A stretch of DNA of 64,000 nucleotides from positions 1,870,585 to 1,934,584 of the forward strand of contig JACDQD010000002.1 of NCBI GenBank assembly GCA_019843655.1. Direction: 5' to 3'. This document shows, one piece after another, positions 46,116-58,500 of this stretch. The DNA comes from Lethocerus indicus. Lineage: Eukaryota; Arthropoda; Insecta; Hemiptera; Belostomatidae. The number at the start of each line of letters is the position of its first letter. Position 1 is the first letter of the stretch. The notes beneath the pieces are model-generated. The model did not search any database. It was not told the DNA's origin and saw only the letters and a list, made by a program, of their open reading frames with translations. Position numbers and translations under genes: made by a program.

Positions 46116-49100
46116 ACATATTATTCCGAACAGAACGTGGAATGATTCGATTGCGCCTTAATTTAAATTGCTAATGGAATGCGCTTTTCGGGGCCCCCCC
46201 TTCGGTCGGGCAACGTCGCAAATTAAATAGAGGACACGAGTTTTTCACGAGTTTTCTTCTTTTCCGGGTTCGTCGACGAGTTATGCGGAACGCCGGTCCC
46301 ATTGTTCGGACACTGTGACCTACCGACCGGTCGTCATGTTATTATTAACGATGTCCCGGACAGCATTCGGTCGTTGCTGAAAGGGCGATTATATATACTG
46401 CGATAATGGAGAGTTTTATTATTTTTTCTAGACAATCGGGAGGGAAAGTGATACAATTAATTTAATTGCCGGCAATCGGATTAGGCGTATTTTTATTGTT
46501 AACAACTGCTTGCTGTTTAACAGCTTTCCATCAATAAATTGATCAGTCATTTAGCATCGTAAGACCATAATCGACGAAAAGAATCATATTATCCATACAC
46601 GAAGTTAATCCATATTACCCCCCTCCTCTTTAGACCCACAATTGATTGAAACTTGAAATAAAAGTTTCCGAGTTGATAATAGTCGTCATAAAAACAGAGT
46701 TGGAATACACTAATTAGTTAAACATAACAATTTACTTTCTGTGGGATCGCACGCTATTGCAATTTACCCTAATTGGTAAAGGGTGGAATAGATTGTTATT
46801 TATTTAGGCGTTTCGAATGAATTTTAATTGAAAAAAAACTTATAATTGCATAAACAGCGCCTTACTAAAACATGATCTAGTTTCGTGATGAAATTCAACG
46901 TGTCCACTGATCGAGTTAAGAAATTCGAAAATTGGCTGTCTTATTTTCGTGAGGTTGTTGTGGGGTTTATGTTCTTTTTCGGGATTACATTCTTAAATCT
47001 CGAATCTTTGCGGTTCTACACATACAAACCCGGCGCTATTAAGTTATAGAAAAGTCACGCAGAAAAAATCTGGAATATCAGCAAAATCTCATCATTCTGG
47101 CTTATGCTTCCTCCTCTAGAATCATATTTCGCGTCGCGCCCTTCGCCTAAGGGATACCTTAGCGCAGTAGTCCGGAGATAGTGAATCGTTGAGATAATAG
47201 AAAAACCCTTGCTGCGTATTGTCGGAGCTGCCGCCGGTTTCGCTGATCACGAATTAGGCGGCCAGTGCTGCCGAAACGAAATCATATTTCAATTTCACAC
47301 TGCGTGAGGTATGCGGGAAGCTAACTGAAAACGGGGTGGGGGGGGCGTTGTTTCTGAAATTCGCGGACCTATGAAGTGCGAATAAAGGGAGGAGTTATGG
47401 AAAGGGGGGTGGAGGTGACGGAAAGCGGGGGGTTGGGGAGGATATTGGGAGAAACAGGGTTAAGCACCTGTGCCCCACAAAGCTCCACCCCGCCCGGCCC
47501 TTCACGCAGGCTTTGGAGGGTTTTCAGCGCGGCCGGGGTGCCCGGCCCGCCTTCCCAAGGGCTAATTTGCATCTTGATAACTTGGTAATCACATTGTTTG
47601 GGGCCTCGCCCCTCTCCAGCCAGTACGCACTCGCTCAATTTCGCGGCCGTTCCGCAGAAAAGAGGACGGCGATGGGGCGGAGGGGGTGCGGTGTAGGGGT
47701 GGGGCTTCTCCTGAAGGGGTTTTTCAGGAAACGGTTCTCACCCCCCCAACCCCCTGCACCACCCCCGCAGGCCCCTCACCGCCTCGTCAGTGGAGTGAAA
47801 CTTAAAGAGGCTCCACGACCCCCATCCACTGCCTAGCCTATATTAGAGCGGATCATTCCCCTCCCTCCATCGCTCCCTCCGACCGCTCTTCCCTCCCCTT
47901 TCACGCTCCCTCTCTCTTAAGGGTGATAAATTCTTCCGTTTTTCCCGTAATAGAATTTCTGGCAATCTCTGTTTTTCATCGCTCCCGCCACCGAGCGAGC
48001 CCGCCCAATCTCTTTCTTAGAGGCGGTATTAACTCTTAAAGTAAAAAAGGAAGTTAGGAAAATATTCAAATTCGTAGGCGTCTATTGAGTTGTTTAAAAT
48101 GATGAGAAACCTTTTGCCGGCTGGGCGGGGGGGGTGGTGGTGGCGTTAGTGACGAGCGAATATCTCGTTGATGAACTCTTTTAATTCTAGTTCATATAAA
48201 ATAGCTTACTTAAAGTCAATTTGAAATGTTACCCGGATTAAGAGAATTCAGAAATATTATATGATAGCAATAATACTGATTTAAATTTCTTATGTAGTAA
48301 TCGTAAAAAAAAATTGCATGTTTCAGTATAGGACCACACTTTTCGGTTGTAACCGCAAATCTCATCCGGTCGTGCCCGGAAAATCCGAAGAGCCACTTTA
48401 TTTTAATGAAAGGCACACGCTTATGCAAATTGGAGTGAAGCGGCTGTCATTTGAAGTCGCCTTATTAATTAACTCTCATTCCTGGGGGCTATTGTTCTAC
48501 GGGGGACCTTCATTTAATTTTACCGGTTAACCCCCTGTAGGGGGATTAGTCAGGAAAGAAAACCGCCTTTTTATTTTCGACGAAGATTTCCAGGAAAATT
48601 GTGAACCGCACGTGACGTTATCAATCACAGGTAGGTTGTCTAGTAAAGAAGAAAAAACCTTTATATTGAAGATATGAAAATTTTATAACAGCTGTGTATA
48701 ATAGCGTATATAGAATAGGCTTATACCGGTATAAACAAAATTTCAAACTAATTTCGGTAGTCCGAAATTGGGGAAATGCATACTCGGCAGGCTCATCACC
48801 AATAGTGAAATGCCAATATATAAGTTAAGAAAGGTTTCGGACAACCTTTTATACGATATAATACAACGGTAAGAGGGAAATGGTTAAAAGGGTGTATTCC
48901 GCGGGGGTCCCGTTAATACTCTCATTGACGGCTCCGCCTCGCAGCAGAGACGAATTTATAGTATATCTGAGGAGGGTTCCTTTTGTCCTCCGACAGCACG
49001 GTCGCTAACTTATAATAGTAATACGTTTTTGGACAAAACGTAGCATAACTTATACTCCTAATAATAACAATTTTTTTTAGTCGCCCTTCATGTTCTACGA

Positions 49101-49819
49101 AGGAACGGCCCCATTTGGAGTGAGTCAAGTTTGTAAAGACTGATTTAATTTTGAGAGACTGCAGCTCCAGCGCCGCAGACAACTCCTGCCAACTTGTTAG
49201 GTGCAATCCAATCCGAAAAGGAAACTTTCCTAATCCTCCGGTAATATGTTCTTTACGAATTGGGCAACTATAGCTTCTTGCCAACTTGCCAGTTGGCCAG
49301 ACTTACTTTTTTCCACCTCCCAACTCGGCGTTACACTAACCTCGTTTAAACCCTTCGGCCCTCAGAATATGTGTGCAGTTGACCCGTTCCGATCCGATAC
49401 ACAACGTGTCACTTACGTCCGTATTCGAACGGAGTACAGTAATAATACTGGCTTCAATTGACCCGAGTATAATTCAATAAAACGGTTTTTCCCCCCACTA
49501 GATCGGCTGTTTCCTGTGTTATTAATTGGGCGCTCCGGAGATCGTTTCGTTTCATACGACTACCGCCGTATGTATAACTCCGGAAATACTATTTTAAGAT
49601 ATATCACATCCTGGTCTCAATACGAACTCTCAGAAGATCTTACCATCTGAATTCCCTTCCAGTCAAAAGTCCTTCTTACCATTCTTAATGCTCCCCGGTA
49701 TGTTTCTAACCGAACAATCCATAACGACCTCAAATTCCATTCCCGCCTCTCTCCACATCCAAATCCACTCGTGTTCAGTCCCTTTCCTCTTCTAGCCATC
49801 CATTATCTTAAACGCCGCC

Positions 49820-49904
49820 GGCCTAGAGACTTTCTGTAGGGCGGATACAGGTCGAAAGTACCATCTCACTGGATGGCGTCCTTATCGAGTGAACCAAGTT
49901 ATAT
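49820..49904 (+). repeat. direct repeat, first copy
   Basis: The block starts GGCCTAGAGACTTTCTGTAG, passes through TCACTGGATGGCGTCC and ends GAGTGAACCAAGTTA. A second copy, about 15 bp shorter through internal indels, lies at 50091-50158 in the same orientation. The intervening 186 bp is not repeated. Confidence 0.8.
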
Positions 49905-50090
49905 ACCTATAACCGGCATATAGTTGATCCGCTCGCCGATGTTTACTTAAGCTAGGACGATTTCAGGTTTTCGTCATCGTCCTTAACGAGGCATCCCCTT
50001 TAGAATAAACGCCTGAAATAACTTATTACCTCGTCATCTCGGGCTCATTGTTGCCCGACAGTCGAAGAGGTCACACAAAATCACGCCACT

Positions 50091-50158
50091 GGCCTAGAAA
50101 CTTTCTGTAGGTCAAAAGTACCATCACTGGATGGCGTCTTTACCGAGTGAAACAAGTT
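50091..50158 (+). repeat. direct repeat, second copy
   Basis: GGCCTAGAAACTTTCTGTAG, CACTGGATGGCGTC and GAGTGAAACAAGTTA match the copy at 49820-49904 with a few substitutions and deletions. The function is unknown. Confidence 0.8.
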
Positions 50159-50958
50159 AAACTAATCCAACAAACCCCAAGATTGTACAATAAATAAAGT
50201 TAAAAAAAAAATTATTATTTTTCAAAAATGTTTCGATTAATTTAATTACAATATATATCGAGAAAACAATCGTACGATTTTATGGAAATATAAAAGTGAA
50301 ACAGGTAACAATTATCACCGTATGGAAAATATTCTACGCAAGGTTTTTTCTTCTCTCGTTTAACCGTTTCGTAGAGACCGGATGTCGGGCGTGAATGACC
50401 CCCCGCTGTTGATGGGGGGATGGTGGGGGTGGGGGTGGGGCACGTCGCAAAAAGCCAGTGGGCAATGGGGTCGCTGCTCTGGGTGTAGAGAACCCTCTCA
50501 GATATACACGATCCATTTCAAGCGCCACCTAAAGCACAGACACAGAGACACGGTGACTGCTCAGGGCGTTCTCTCCATATAACTGGGTTCACGCCGGTTG
50601 AGGGGCGTGCGCGCACCCCGGCACCCCGACGGGTCCGCACCAAAGCTACGGTCTGAAGGTGTGTGCGTGTGCGTGTGCAAGCCGGCGGATAACAAAAATA
50701 GGTTGGGCGGAGCATTCGAACAAACGACCCGGTCGTTTGGGCCCCTTATTGCCGGGGGCTTCGCTCATATCCCTTTCTCCGGAGAGCCCCCGCCTCCGGT
50801 CCCGACTCTATAAACCAGCTTCATGCCAAATCCGTTTTCTCCCCTTAGCTTAGACCGCCGACTCCGTCCTGAGCCCACCGCCGGGGAGATGATCAAAACT
50901 TATATTCCGACTACGACTGTCAAGAGCCTCTTAAGGAAACCTATAGTTTTTTTGTATT

Positions 50959-51512
50959 TTAACCCTTTCGCGGCGGAGCGCTCTAAGCAGCCGATGCAAG
51001 ATCGACCGCGCGGACATAATACGACATAATCGTAAAAAATGAAAAGGGATTTCGCAGGCTGTCGATGATGCTCCGAATTTTTATTAGCGCGTCTCGATTT
51101 GTCGTTTCATTGTTATCAAAGAAAGTGCAGAATTTTTAATAGAGATTTATACCTGTCTTTTGTTATTATTCGTGGAAAACTTTCCGTTCGTAATAACTCG
51201 TCAGTTGACCAATATCCTTCTATCGATACTTTTTTTTCACTCTCGACATTAACATCGACAGAGCAAAAAATCGATACATTTCGGGCACTGTTGTATTTTT
51301 CGTGAGTGCCTACTGCGTACAGTTTTAGTGGTATAATAAGCATCGCTCTCTCCTACAATATGTTCGACCATATTTTCGAAAAAGAAAAGTTGAAAGATTT
51401 CTAATATTGACGATTTATCCTTTTCATCAAAATCAAAAACTTTTGGAACCAAATTTTGTGCTCTCCAAAGAAATTGAGCGCCTAAAGGCGCTGTTGGCCG
51501 CGAAAGGGTTAA
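50959..51512 (-). mobile_element. piggyBac transposon, internally deleted, with TTAA duplications
   Basis: TTAA at 50959-50962 and 51509-51512 brackets a 546-bp element whose ends are perfect 12-bp inverted repeats, CCCTTTCGCGGC and GCCGCGAAAGGG. Inside the right end is a subterminal hairpin (AGCGCC-TAAA-GGCGCT, 51477-51492); the left end has AGCGCT at 50977-50982. TTAA targeting with a CCC start is the hallmark of piggyBac. The coding remnant is on the minus strand. A full element is several times longer, so most of it, including the catalytic core, is deleted. The preserved ends suggest fairly recent movement or selection for mobility in trans. Confidence 0.85.
51100..51470 (-). pseudogene. 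piggyBac transposase N-terminal fragment, frameshifted
   Basis: Read on the minus strand, the first frame (from about 51452) contains ILEIFQLFFFENMVEHIVGE, matching the conserved piggyBac segment with FELFFTDELVELIVEETN. A second frame (about 51343-51116) contains GYWSTDELLRTESFPRIITK followed by DRYKSLLKILHFL, matching the following conserved DYWSTDPLLHTPxFxxxMSRDRFxxILRFLHF block. The two blocks are in different frames and the intervening region is shortened. The protein then ends at a stop after LHFL. The DDD catalytic residues are not present. A full-length relative elsewhere would be needed for movement. Confidence 0.8.
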
Positions 51513-54042
51513 ACAGGTATCTTATCCTAGGGCCGGTTGAAATACGGGTATATTTAGTAAAAATTATATTCAGCATTGCGATGCTCTATGTATGGTGTTT
51601 TCTTCTCTGCATACGCGTACTTGCAATTGAATTGTCCCTATTGTAATAGAATAGGTAAGGCGAACCGGGTTTTACGTTAGGGGGAAGTTTTCCTCCCCAA
51701 TCAGCACCCGGTTTAATGTATAATAATATATAACCACCGACGCGACAAATATTGTCAGGGTTAAACAGTGGTTTTAAACCGCAGAATCAGGATTAAATCA
51801 GGTTTTTTAATCGCAAAACTAATAAGTAAAGGTTTAAATTTTTGCTTCTCACCGCAAAATCTGGGTTAAATAGTGGTTTTTCATTAAAAAAAACATCACA
51901 AGCGGTTTTAGGTCGAGCGGAGGATAGAATCAGTGATATATTTGGGTGTTGCCAAATTAGGGCTGAAAAGAGGGTAGTTTTGAATTGGGGAAAAATATTG
52001 CGCGTTACTGTTCGGTGTACTGCCTACCGCCTTACGGTTCTCTAGCAGTGTATCAGGCCGGCAAAACCTAGTTTTCCAGAGTTGAAATCCAGAAATGCCA
52101 TTCGAGATAAGAGGCCGGCGACGGATTGAATTGTCGAAAGACGTCAGTACGGAGGGCCCCGAGATTGTCCGCTGTAAATTATAGGCGGGTTGGTGTAGAC
52201 CCACCCCCAACCCACCCCCAGCCGCCCCCGGCTCGACAATTCTGTTAGTGCCATTCGTCAGTATCGAATCGGATAATAGAGATCAGAGGCCAGCGCCGAG
52301 ATGAAAACCGTTCCAGGGCTAAGGATATATACGAGCTCCAATTTCTAAACGTCCGACCTTAGAGCCCACTCTACCCACGAATATACCCGACCACAATCCA
52401 CCCGCCCGGCTTCACAATCCAATCGTATAAATAACGCCGGATTATGAACACATAGTCTGAGAAATGCCGAATTGTATCGCGAAACCCGGACGATTTTCCT
52501 AGTCGCCAGTCAAGAAACCGAACGCCCATTAATTGAACTTGTAACGGTCGATTATTGCTGATACGAAATTCTGAAAGACCTTTTTTTTAACAATTACATA
52601 TACAATAAACGAATTATTATTAAGGGTGGAGTATCTAAAATTTCGTGCGTCCAGAATGAGAACGTTTTCGCACTATATTTTTAAGAGGGCATAATTACGA
52701 ATGTAATTATGGTCTAGAAATAACAAACTGTATATTCTAGCATTTATTGTTTATTTCTAATAAAATAAATACTCGAATAAGGAAATAAATTTTGAAGCCA
52801 AAAAAATATCTGAACAAATTTTATGCGAGTTTATGTAAAAATAAGGAAAACACTTGGGTACGATGAAAATCTGCATAATGCACACGATATTCCACACAAC
52901 CTGTTCATTTTTATGGGAAAGAACTTGGTGGGGGGGGGGTTGTTTTCTGACCTGTACAAAGTTCTAAAATTTAACGAACCCTCTCGCCGGAACAAGTTTC
53001 CGATCGATTTTTCGTATTTTATGCCGACCGACAATTTTGTTAACCTGTATAATTTCTAATACCGTCACTCATTTGGGTGTAAACATTAAAACTGCAATTA
53101 ATAAATTGTTGAATAAAATACAACAAGGAGATTTGATCCATCACTGTAAACATCAGAAACAAATATAATATACCGCCATTGTACATATAACTGTAAGGTT
53201 CATGGTACGAAAATACAAGTACAAAAACAAACATAACAATCTAGCGTTCATTATTGCGGTCCCTTGTGCGTTAGCGTTCGAAAGGGTCCAGTCATAGTGG
53301 GCCAATCTATGAAGTATTTATACCGAAATAAATTCTATAAATTCCGTGAAACGTTATCTGGGGCTAGTTTTGTAAGCCGGTTGAATATAGGACGAGAAGA
53401 GAGAGCTTCCCTGCGGCGATAAATTCTCTCCCCTAGTATTCGTAATAAAAATGTATTATCTCCGGCCGGCAGTTACCATAAATTCGGTTACCGGGAACGA
53501 ATAGTGAGTCGGGTGATGAGGGGTTGAAGGAGTGGACCTGAAATTTCTGAGGAATTCAGGCCCCCGCAGTCTCCGCCAAAAAGCAACTCCCTGATGAATC
53601 CCCCCACCCGACAATGCAAATTAGCTCCGGAAGATTCGAAAATAATGGAAAGCCCCGGTTAGTTTTCCCAGACGTTTTCCTGATAGTTCAGTGGTACTTT
53701 CATATAGGGCCCAGCTTTGGCTTTAACAGCAATATGTGAAAAGACTATACTGAGAAATGGGAACTAGACTTCCGTAATAAACAGGTTCACTGATTTTTGG
53801 GGATGTAAAGAAATAAAAACAACAGGTCGGAAAGGATCAGCCTGTGATCAGTATTAGTATATATTGATTAAACCCCTCTTGTGACTTTAAAGGACTGGCA
53901 TTTTACTCCTTCCTCAGGAAAATCACTGGCACTGGTGCTGAGCTGGGAGAACAAGTATTGCACCTGGCGATAATAAGAGTGAAAGCAAGAAAGTTAAGTC
54001 CCGATCCGGCTTAACCCTTTGCGAGAGTATGCTGGAGTGTTG

Positions 54043-54065
54043 CGTGTGTGTGTGTGTGTGTGTGT
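54043..54065. repeat. (GT)n microsatellite
   Basis: About eleven GT units. Confidence 0.95.
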
Positions 54066-54158
54066 TTGGTAGAGGGAGAAGTTGGGGAGAGTTGGAGCTC
54101 TCCCCCAGGTGTGATTTATGCCACAAACTAGGTTGAGCGTGGCGAGCCTACTGGTCCA

Positions 54159-54191
54159 GGGGATGGGGATGGGGATCGGGGTGGGGTGGGG
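54159..54191 (+). repeat. G-quadruplex-prone tract
   Basis: Six runs of four G are separated by AT, ATC or T spacers, an ideal arrangement for a stable G-quadruplex on the plus strand. No gene promoter is evident beside it. Confidence 0.85.
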
Positions 54192-55517
54192 ATTGGAGTC
54201 TGGGGATAAGCCTCCGCCCTCAAACATATTTGTCTAACTCAGAAAGCTTTTTCAAGCCGATACCAACCCCCCTCCCCACTACAATACCCGGCCGCCCCAC
54301 TGATGGCTAAGCGCCAATTTATTTCTCTCATTTCCGATACACCAATACATAAAATTGGACGACGTATTAATTCGGGCACCGAAATAATTGTTGCATATTT
54401 CATTCAGAAATATTCTTAAATGCACTATTATTATAATTTTCGATTCATCGTAGAAAAATGCGATAAAACGAATGTACATAACATGTGAGACAACACTTCA
54501 TATTGTACTGTCAAAACGTACTAAATCTAAATATAGGGAAATACGAGACAATAATCTCTAAAAGAAAACTTTTTCGTAACCATAAAACTAGTTCAAATAT
54601 AGACATACATACTAGTTTATACTAACCATATCTAGTACAAATTAAGCTAACCACAGGGTAACCTAATGTCAAGTAAAGTCTAGGTTCGTGGAATGCGGGA
54701 ATCATTATTTGAAATTAGTTTTGACGAAATATATATTATATATTTGTATGAATGTTTGCCCCTTTACCGAACTGGAAACGGAATACGGTCGTTCAAGACG
54801 GCGGTGGAGTGGAGAAGAGTAAGAGCCAATTTCGCTGGGTAAATAAATAAACAGGGGAGGGCCTACCCCAGTAATGGGCGAGGCAAGTTTTAAGGAGCCG
54901 CTGCGAGCTTTCGCCCGGCCGGCTAACCGCACTCAGAGACAAAATGAACTTTAAAGAAATGAAAGGTCCGCCATCTTTGACGGCCGTCAAGTGCTTATCT
55001 AGTGCTCTCGTCTGCCTAGCGCTTGTTGCAATCAAACAATTTGTTTCTGAACCTTTAAACCTTGTCCGGAATTGACGTACGTTCATGAGGGATATAATAT
55101 CTGTGAATTGTAATACGGTACTGACGAAAATAACGCGGGCGAAAAATAGATACCGTCCTAGGGAGAGGGAAAAATACGGGTTATGGGAGTAGATAATATT
55201 ATAACTCGTTCTGGGATCATCGCATCCTGTGGCGGTAGGCAAGTGGCGGAGCGTGAAACCGACTAAACGGCGGTGCGCCGAGACAAACCTGGCGCGTTCA
55301 AATATACACAAGAGGAGGAGTTGAGTCGCTGGTGCACGTAGGGGAAATTAATTCGGGCGGGGCCGTGTAGCCCGTCAGTTAGTGCCCAACCAGCCTCCTG
55401 CACGACAACACTCGAACTCGATTATCATCATTTAATTCAACAAATTAAACCAGGAGGAACCCCCCTCCCGAAGATCCGGAGGGCTTGTGTATTTGACACC
55501 TCCGGCGAGGGGGGGGC

Positions 55518-55535
55518 GCACACACACACACACAC
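55518..55535. repeat. (CA)n microsatellite
   Basis: About nine CA units after a G run. Confidence 0.9.
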
Positions 55536-58500
55536 GGGTGGCGAATAATTAATCCAAGCCTGGTCGGGATGAGGTGATACTATCTCAGGTCCAACCGATA
55601 GCCTCAGTCTCAGTCCCGAAACTTATCACGCATATATGATACGCAACATGTGTAGGTTGTATGGCCTGGTTTCACATTTAAAAATGTAGGTCCGTAGGCA
55701 GTTTCAATGTGGAGATGAACCACGGCTAGGAACAGTCATCGTAGAAACAAACATAGCGCATATAAGGAACCAGAAAAACTACTCATAAAAAAGACCTGAA
55801 CGCTTTCAAACAGTTGGTCCAGCACGACGAAGAAGAAATGCAGCAGCATGCGATGCAGACAAAACGACCAAGTGTCGGACATGACAAAGTGGCACCGGCG
55901 GGGGGGGTTTGAGCGGGCCGTGTAGTTAGTACTGTGACTAACGGTGATAATTACGATTACGTGGTCCCTCGGACGTGTACTCGATACGGTGGGTGGGGGG
56001 GGGGGTGAGGGGTAGGCCCAAAGGTTCTGTAACAAAGGACACGTCCCTACCGGTGTCAATGTGACACCTAAAGCGGGTTCATCGGTTCGCGTGCTTCACA
56101 CGGTGATTAGTTTTTTCTCTCTAATTGCAAAAACATATATTTGTTCGAGTATCTTCTAAATTCTTGAAAATAAAATCGTGTGGTCATTCACTTATTCAGT
56201 TCTTTGTAGGTATTTTTTATTAGGTCTAAGCGAATGAAACAGTCGACATCATTATCACCGGTTTGATTACAAAGGTTTGACAGTCTTTTATTGATCTATG
56301 AAAACACGAACTGATTTTAAATCAACCCGCTTCCATTTCACCGCACAGTATACTCAACGAAAGGTCCACTTAGGCCGTTGATACATTTGACACGCTCGAG
56401 CCATAAAGACATTTTCCTTTATGTATTTTTCATCGTTTGCCCGGAGGGTCTCGCGTGTAACGTCGCCGTGGACGTTTTGGGCTCGGTGCCGCCCCATTGA
56501 ATATTGAGCGGACAAATATTGACAAGGCCGTCTGTCCGGCTCTCGGAGAGCCGGGCTTAAATCAATCGGGACTTGGCCGGACGTTAACAAATGAAGTTCC
56601 GGAACGGGGCCGAGCTTAAAGTATTTACAATGGGGTCGTGTCGCTGTGTCTAAACGGAGGGGTGGTGGGTGGCCGGGGTTGAGGGCAACACCTGCAGTTT
56701 AGTTTACACGGGGCCCGCCCGGTAATGGACATACCGTGTCGGAGCCCCGGGGCCGACGAACACGGCCTAGATTAACACCGCCCCCCCGATAAAAGGGTTG
56801 TTTCTCGCACCCAATCACTCTATCCCCCACTGCCTGACAAAGTACCCGACCCTCAGCGGCCTATTTAAAAACATCCGACAGTTTAATTCGGTGCGCCCCT
56901 CTGCTTTGTCAGTGTTGAATCCCTTTCCGAATAATATGAGCAGGGATTGCACTTGCAGTTTTCTCTGCAACTTGACCCGGTTGCGGGCCTTTAAAACCTG
57001 CGGCCATATTCTGGCGACTTTACAGTAAGAAGAAAGGAATTAAAAGGAAAAAAGAACTAAAATATATCGCGGAGAATGAAATGAATCCAAGAACATTTAT
57101 CGACCGTGTTGCCGTCTTTTCTGGAAGTTCATTCGAATTCAAGTCCTAAATTACAAATATGAACAAAATTTCTTATTCAAATCCACTAAGTCAAATTTGG
57201 TAAATTCCTACTTTAATAACCCCATTTCTTTTAAACTTTTTTTTAACTGGAATGAAAATAAACCGAAGGCCTTCACTCGACATATACTCACTGTGAATTG
57301 CATACGAAGAGCATATTCTGTATACGCATATAAAATACGCAGTAAAAGATTTCTGCCAAGAATCGATGGATGGTCCCCTACTTCGTTGTTCCTTTTTTGT
57401 TTCGTGAAGATATATAACACTGAACTACCGAGGGAATTACTTTCACGCGTTCTAAGGGTTGATAAATAAATATAATGGAATTATTTTCATTTGCCGATTT
57501 TAAAAATCGAAGGACCCCTTCCGCCCCAAGTTGCACAGTGGGCATCGGTAGAGGTCCGGTCTTGATTAATCGGATCCCCGGGTCCTCTTTATATAGAGGT
57601 CGGTCCGCTAACCGCCCCTTCATCCCGCTCACCGCCATCCCCCCGCTCCCTTTCACCCTTCTATCCTCGGATTAATTGCGACCCCCGCCCTTCCTTCTCC
57701 AAACCCCCGCCCACCCCCCGGGGCCCCCGGGGCCGAACACCAATAAGCGGTGTTTATTTGAATTAGGAAGACATTTAATTTCCGTTCTGGTGGCGGACGG
57801 ACGTCGCTCCAGTGACGCACTATTAAACACGGTTAAACCGTCGTTGAGGTTGGAAGGGCCCCTTTCATTACGCACCCCCCCGACACGGTTTCCCATCTTC
57901 CCCCCCGACCGAGCCCCATCCCTTCTCGGATCTGCCATTTTTTCTCACGCAGTAATTTGGTGATTTATGTATTCGAGGTATTATTGTCCACATTTTTTTG
58001 TACACATGTAAATGGCAAAAAAAGTGTAGTTCATTTTTTCTACTTTTTATGCGAACATAATTTCGGTTGATTTACAGCAACATTTCGAACCATTGCTACC
58101 CTTTCAAAACGTATTTTGTTTCTGGGATATCTCAATACAGCGATATCTAGAGTATATTCGGCTCGTATGTATTTTCATAAAGTAGAAATCGCGAAGGAGG
58201 AAAGAAAGTGAGAAAAATCCGTCAACCTTTTTTTCCGGGGCCCCAGGGCCTAATTGGGTTTTTGGGGTCGTGCGCGGGGACGGAATGAATCAGTTTTACC
58301 TGGGGGAGCCACTGGGGGGGTGGCGGGCACGTCTCCGTTTCATTTCTTCGGCCGTCGAGGCCTCAATTGGCCGACGAAAGTCGGGACTTTTGTAAGGGGG
58401 AGGAGGGGGATGGCCTCAAGGGGGCAGGGGCCGAAATAAGACGGGCCTCCCCCCAAGTGCTCACTCCCGTCCCCAACATCAAGACCGAACCTTTCTATTC

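Larger units (their letters stand above)
46116..50962. other. non-coding stretch with one direct duplication
   Basis: No gene is supported. G- and C-homopolymer tracts cluster at 47330-47830 and 50398-50440. A 70-85 bp direct duplication lies at 49820 and 50091. Confidence 0.45.

Noticed and set aside
54793..55311. 172-codon open frame on the minus strand
   Set aside because: No recognisable motif, no splice signals suited to a gene model, and no similarity to the transposon families present. A single frame of this size is expected by chance in 64 kb.
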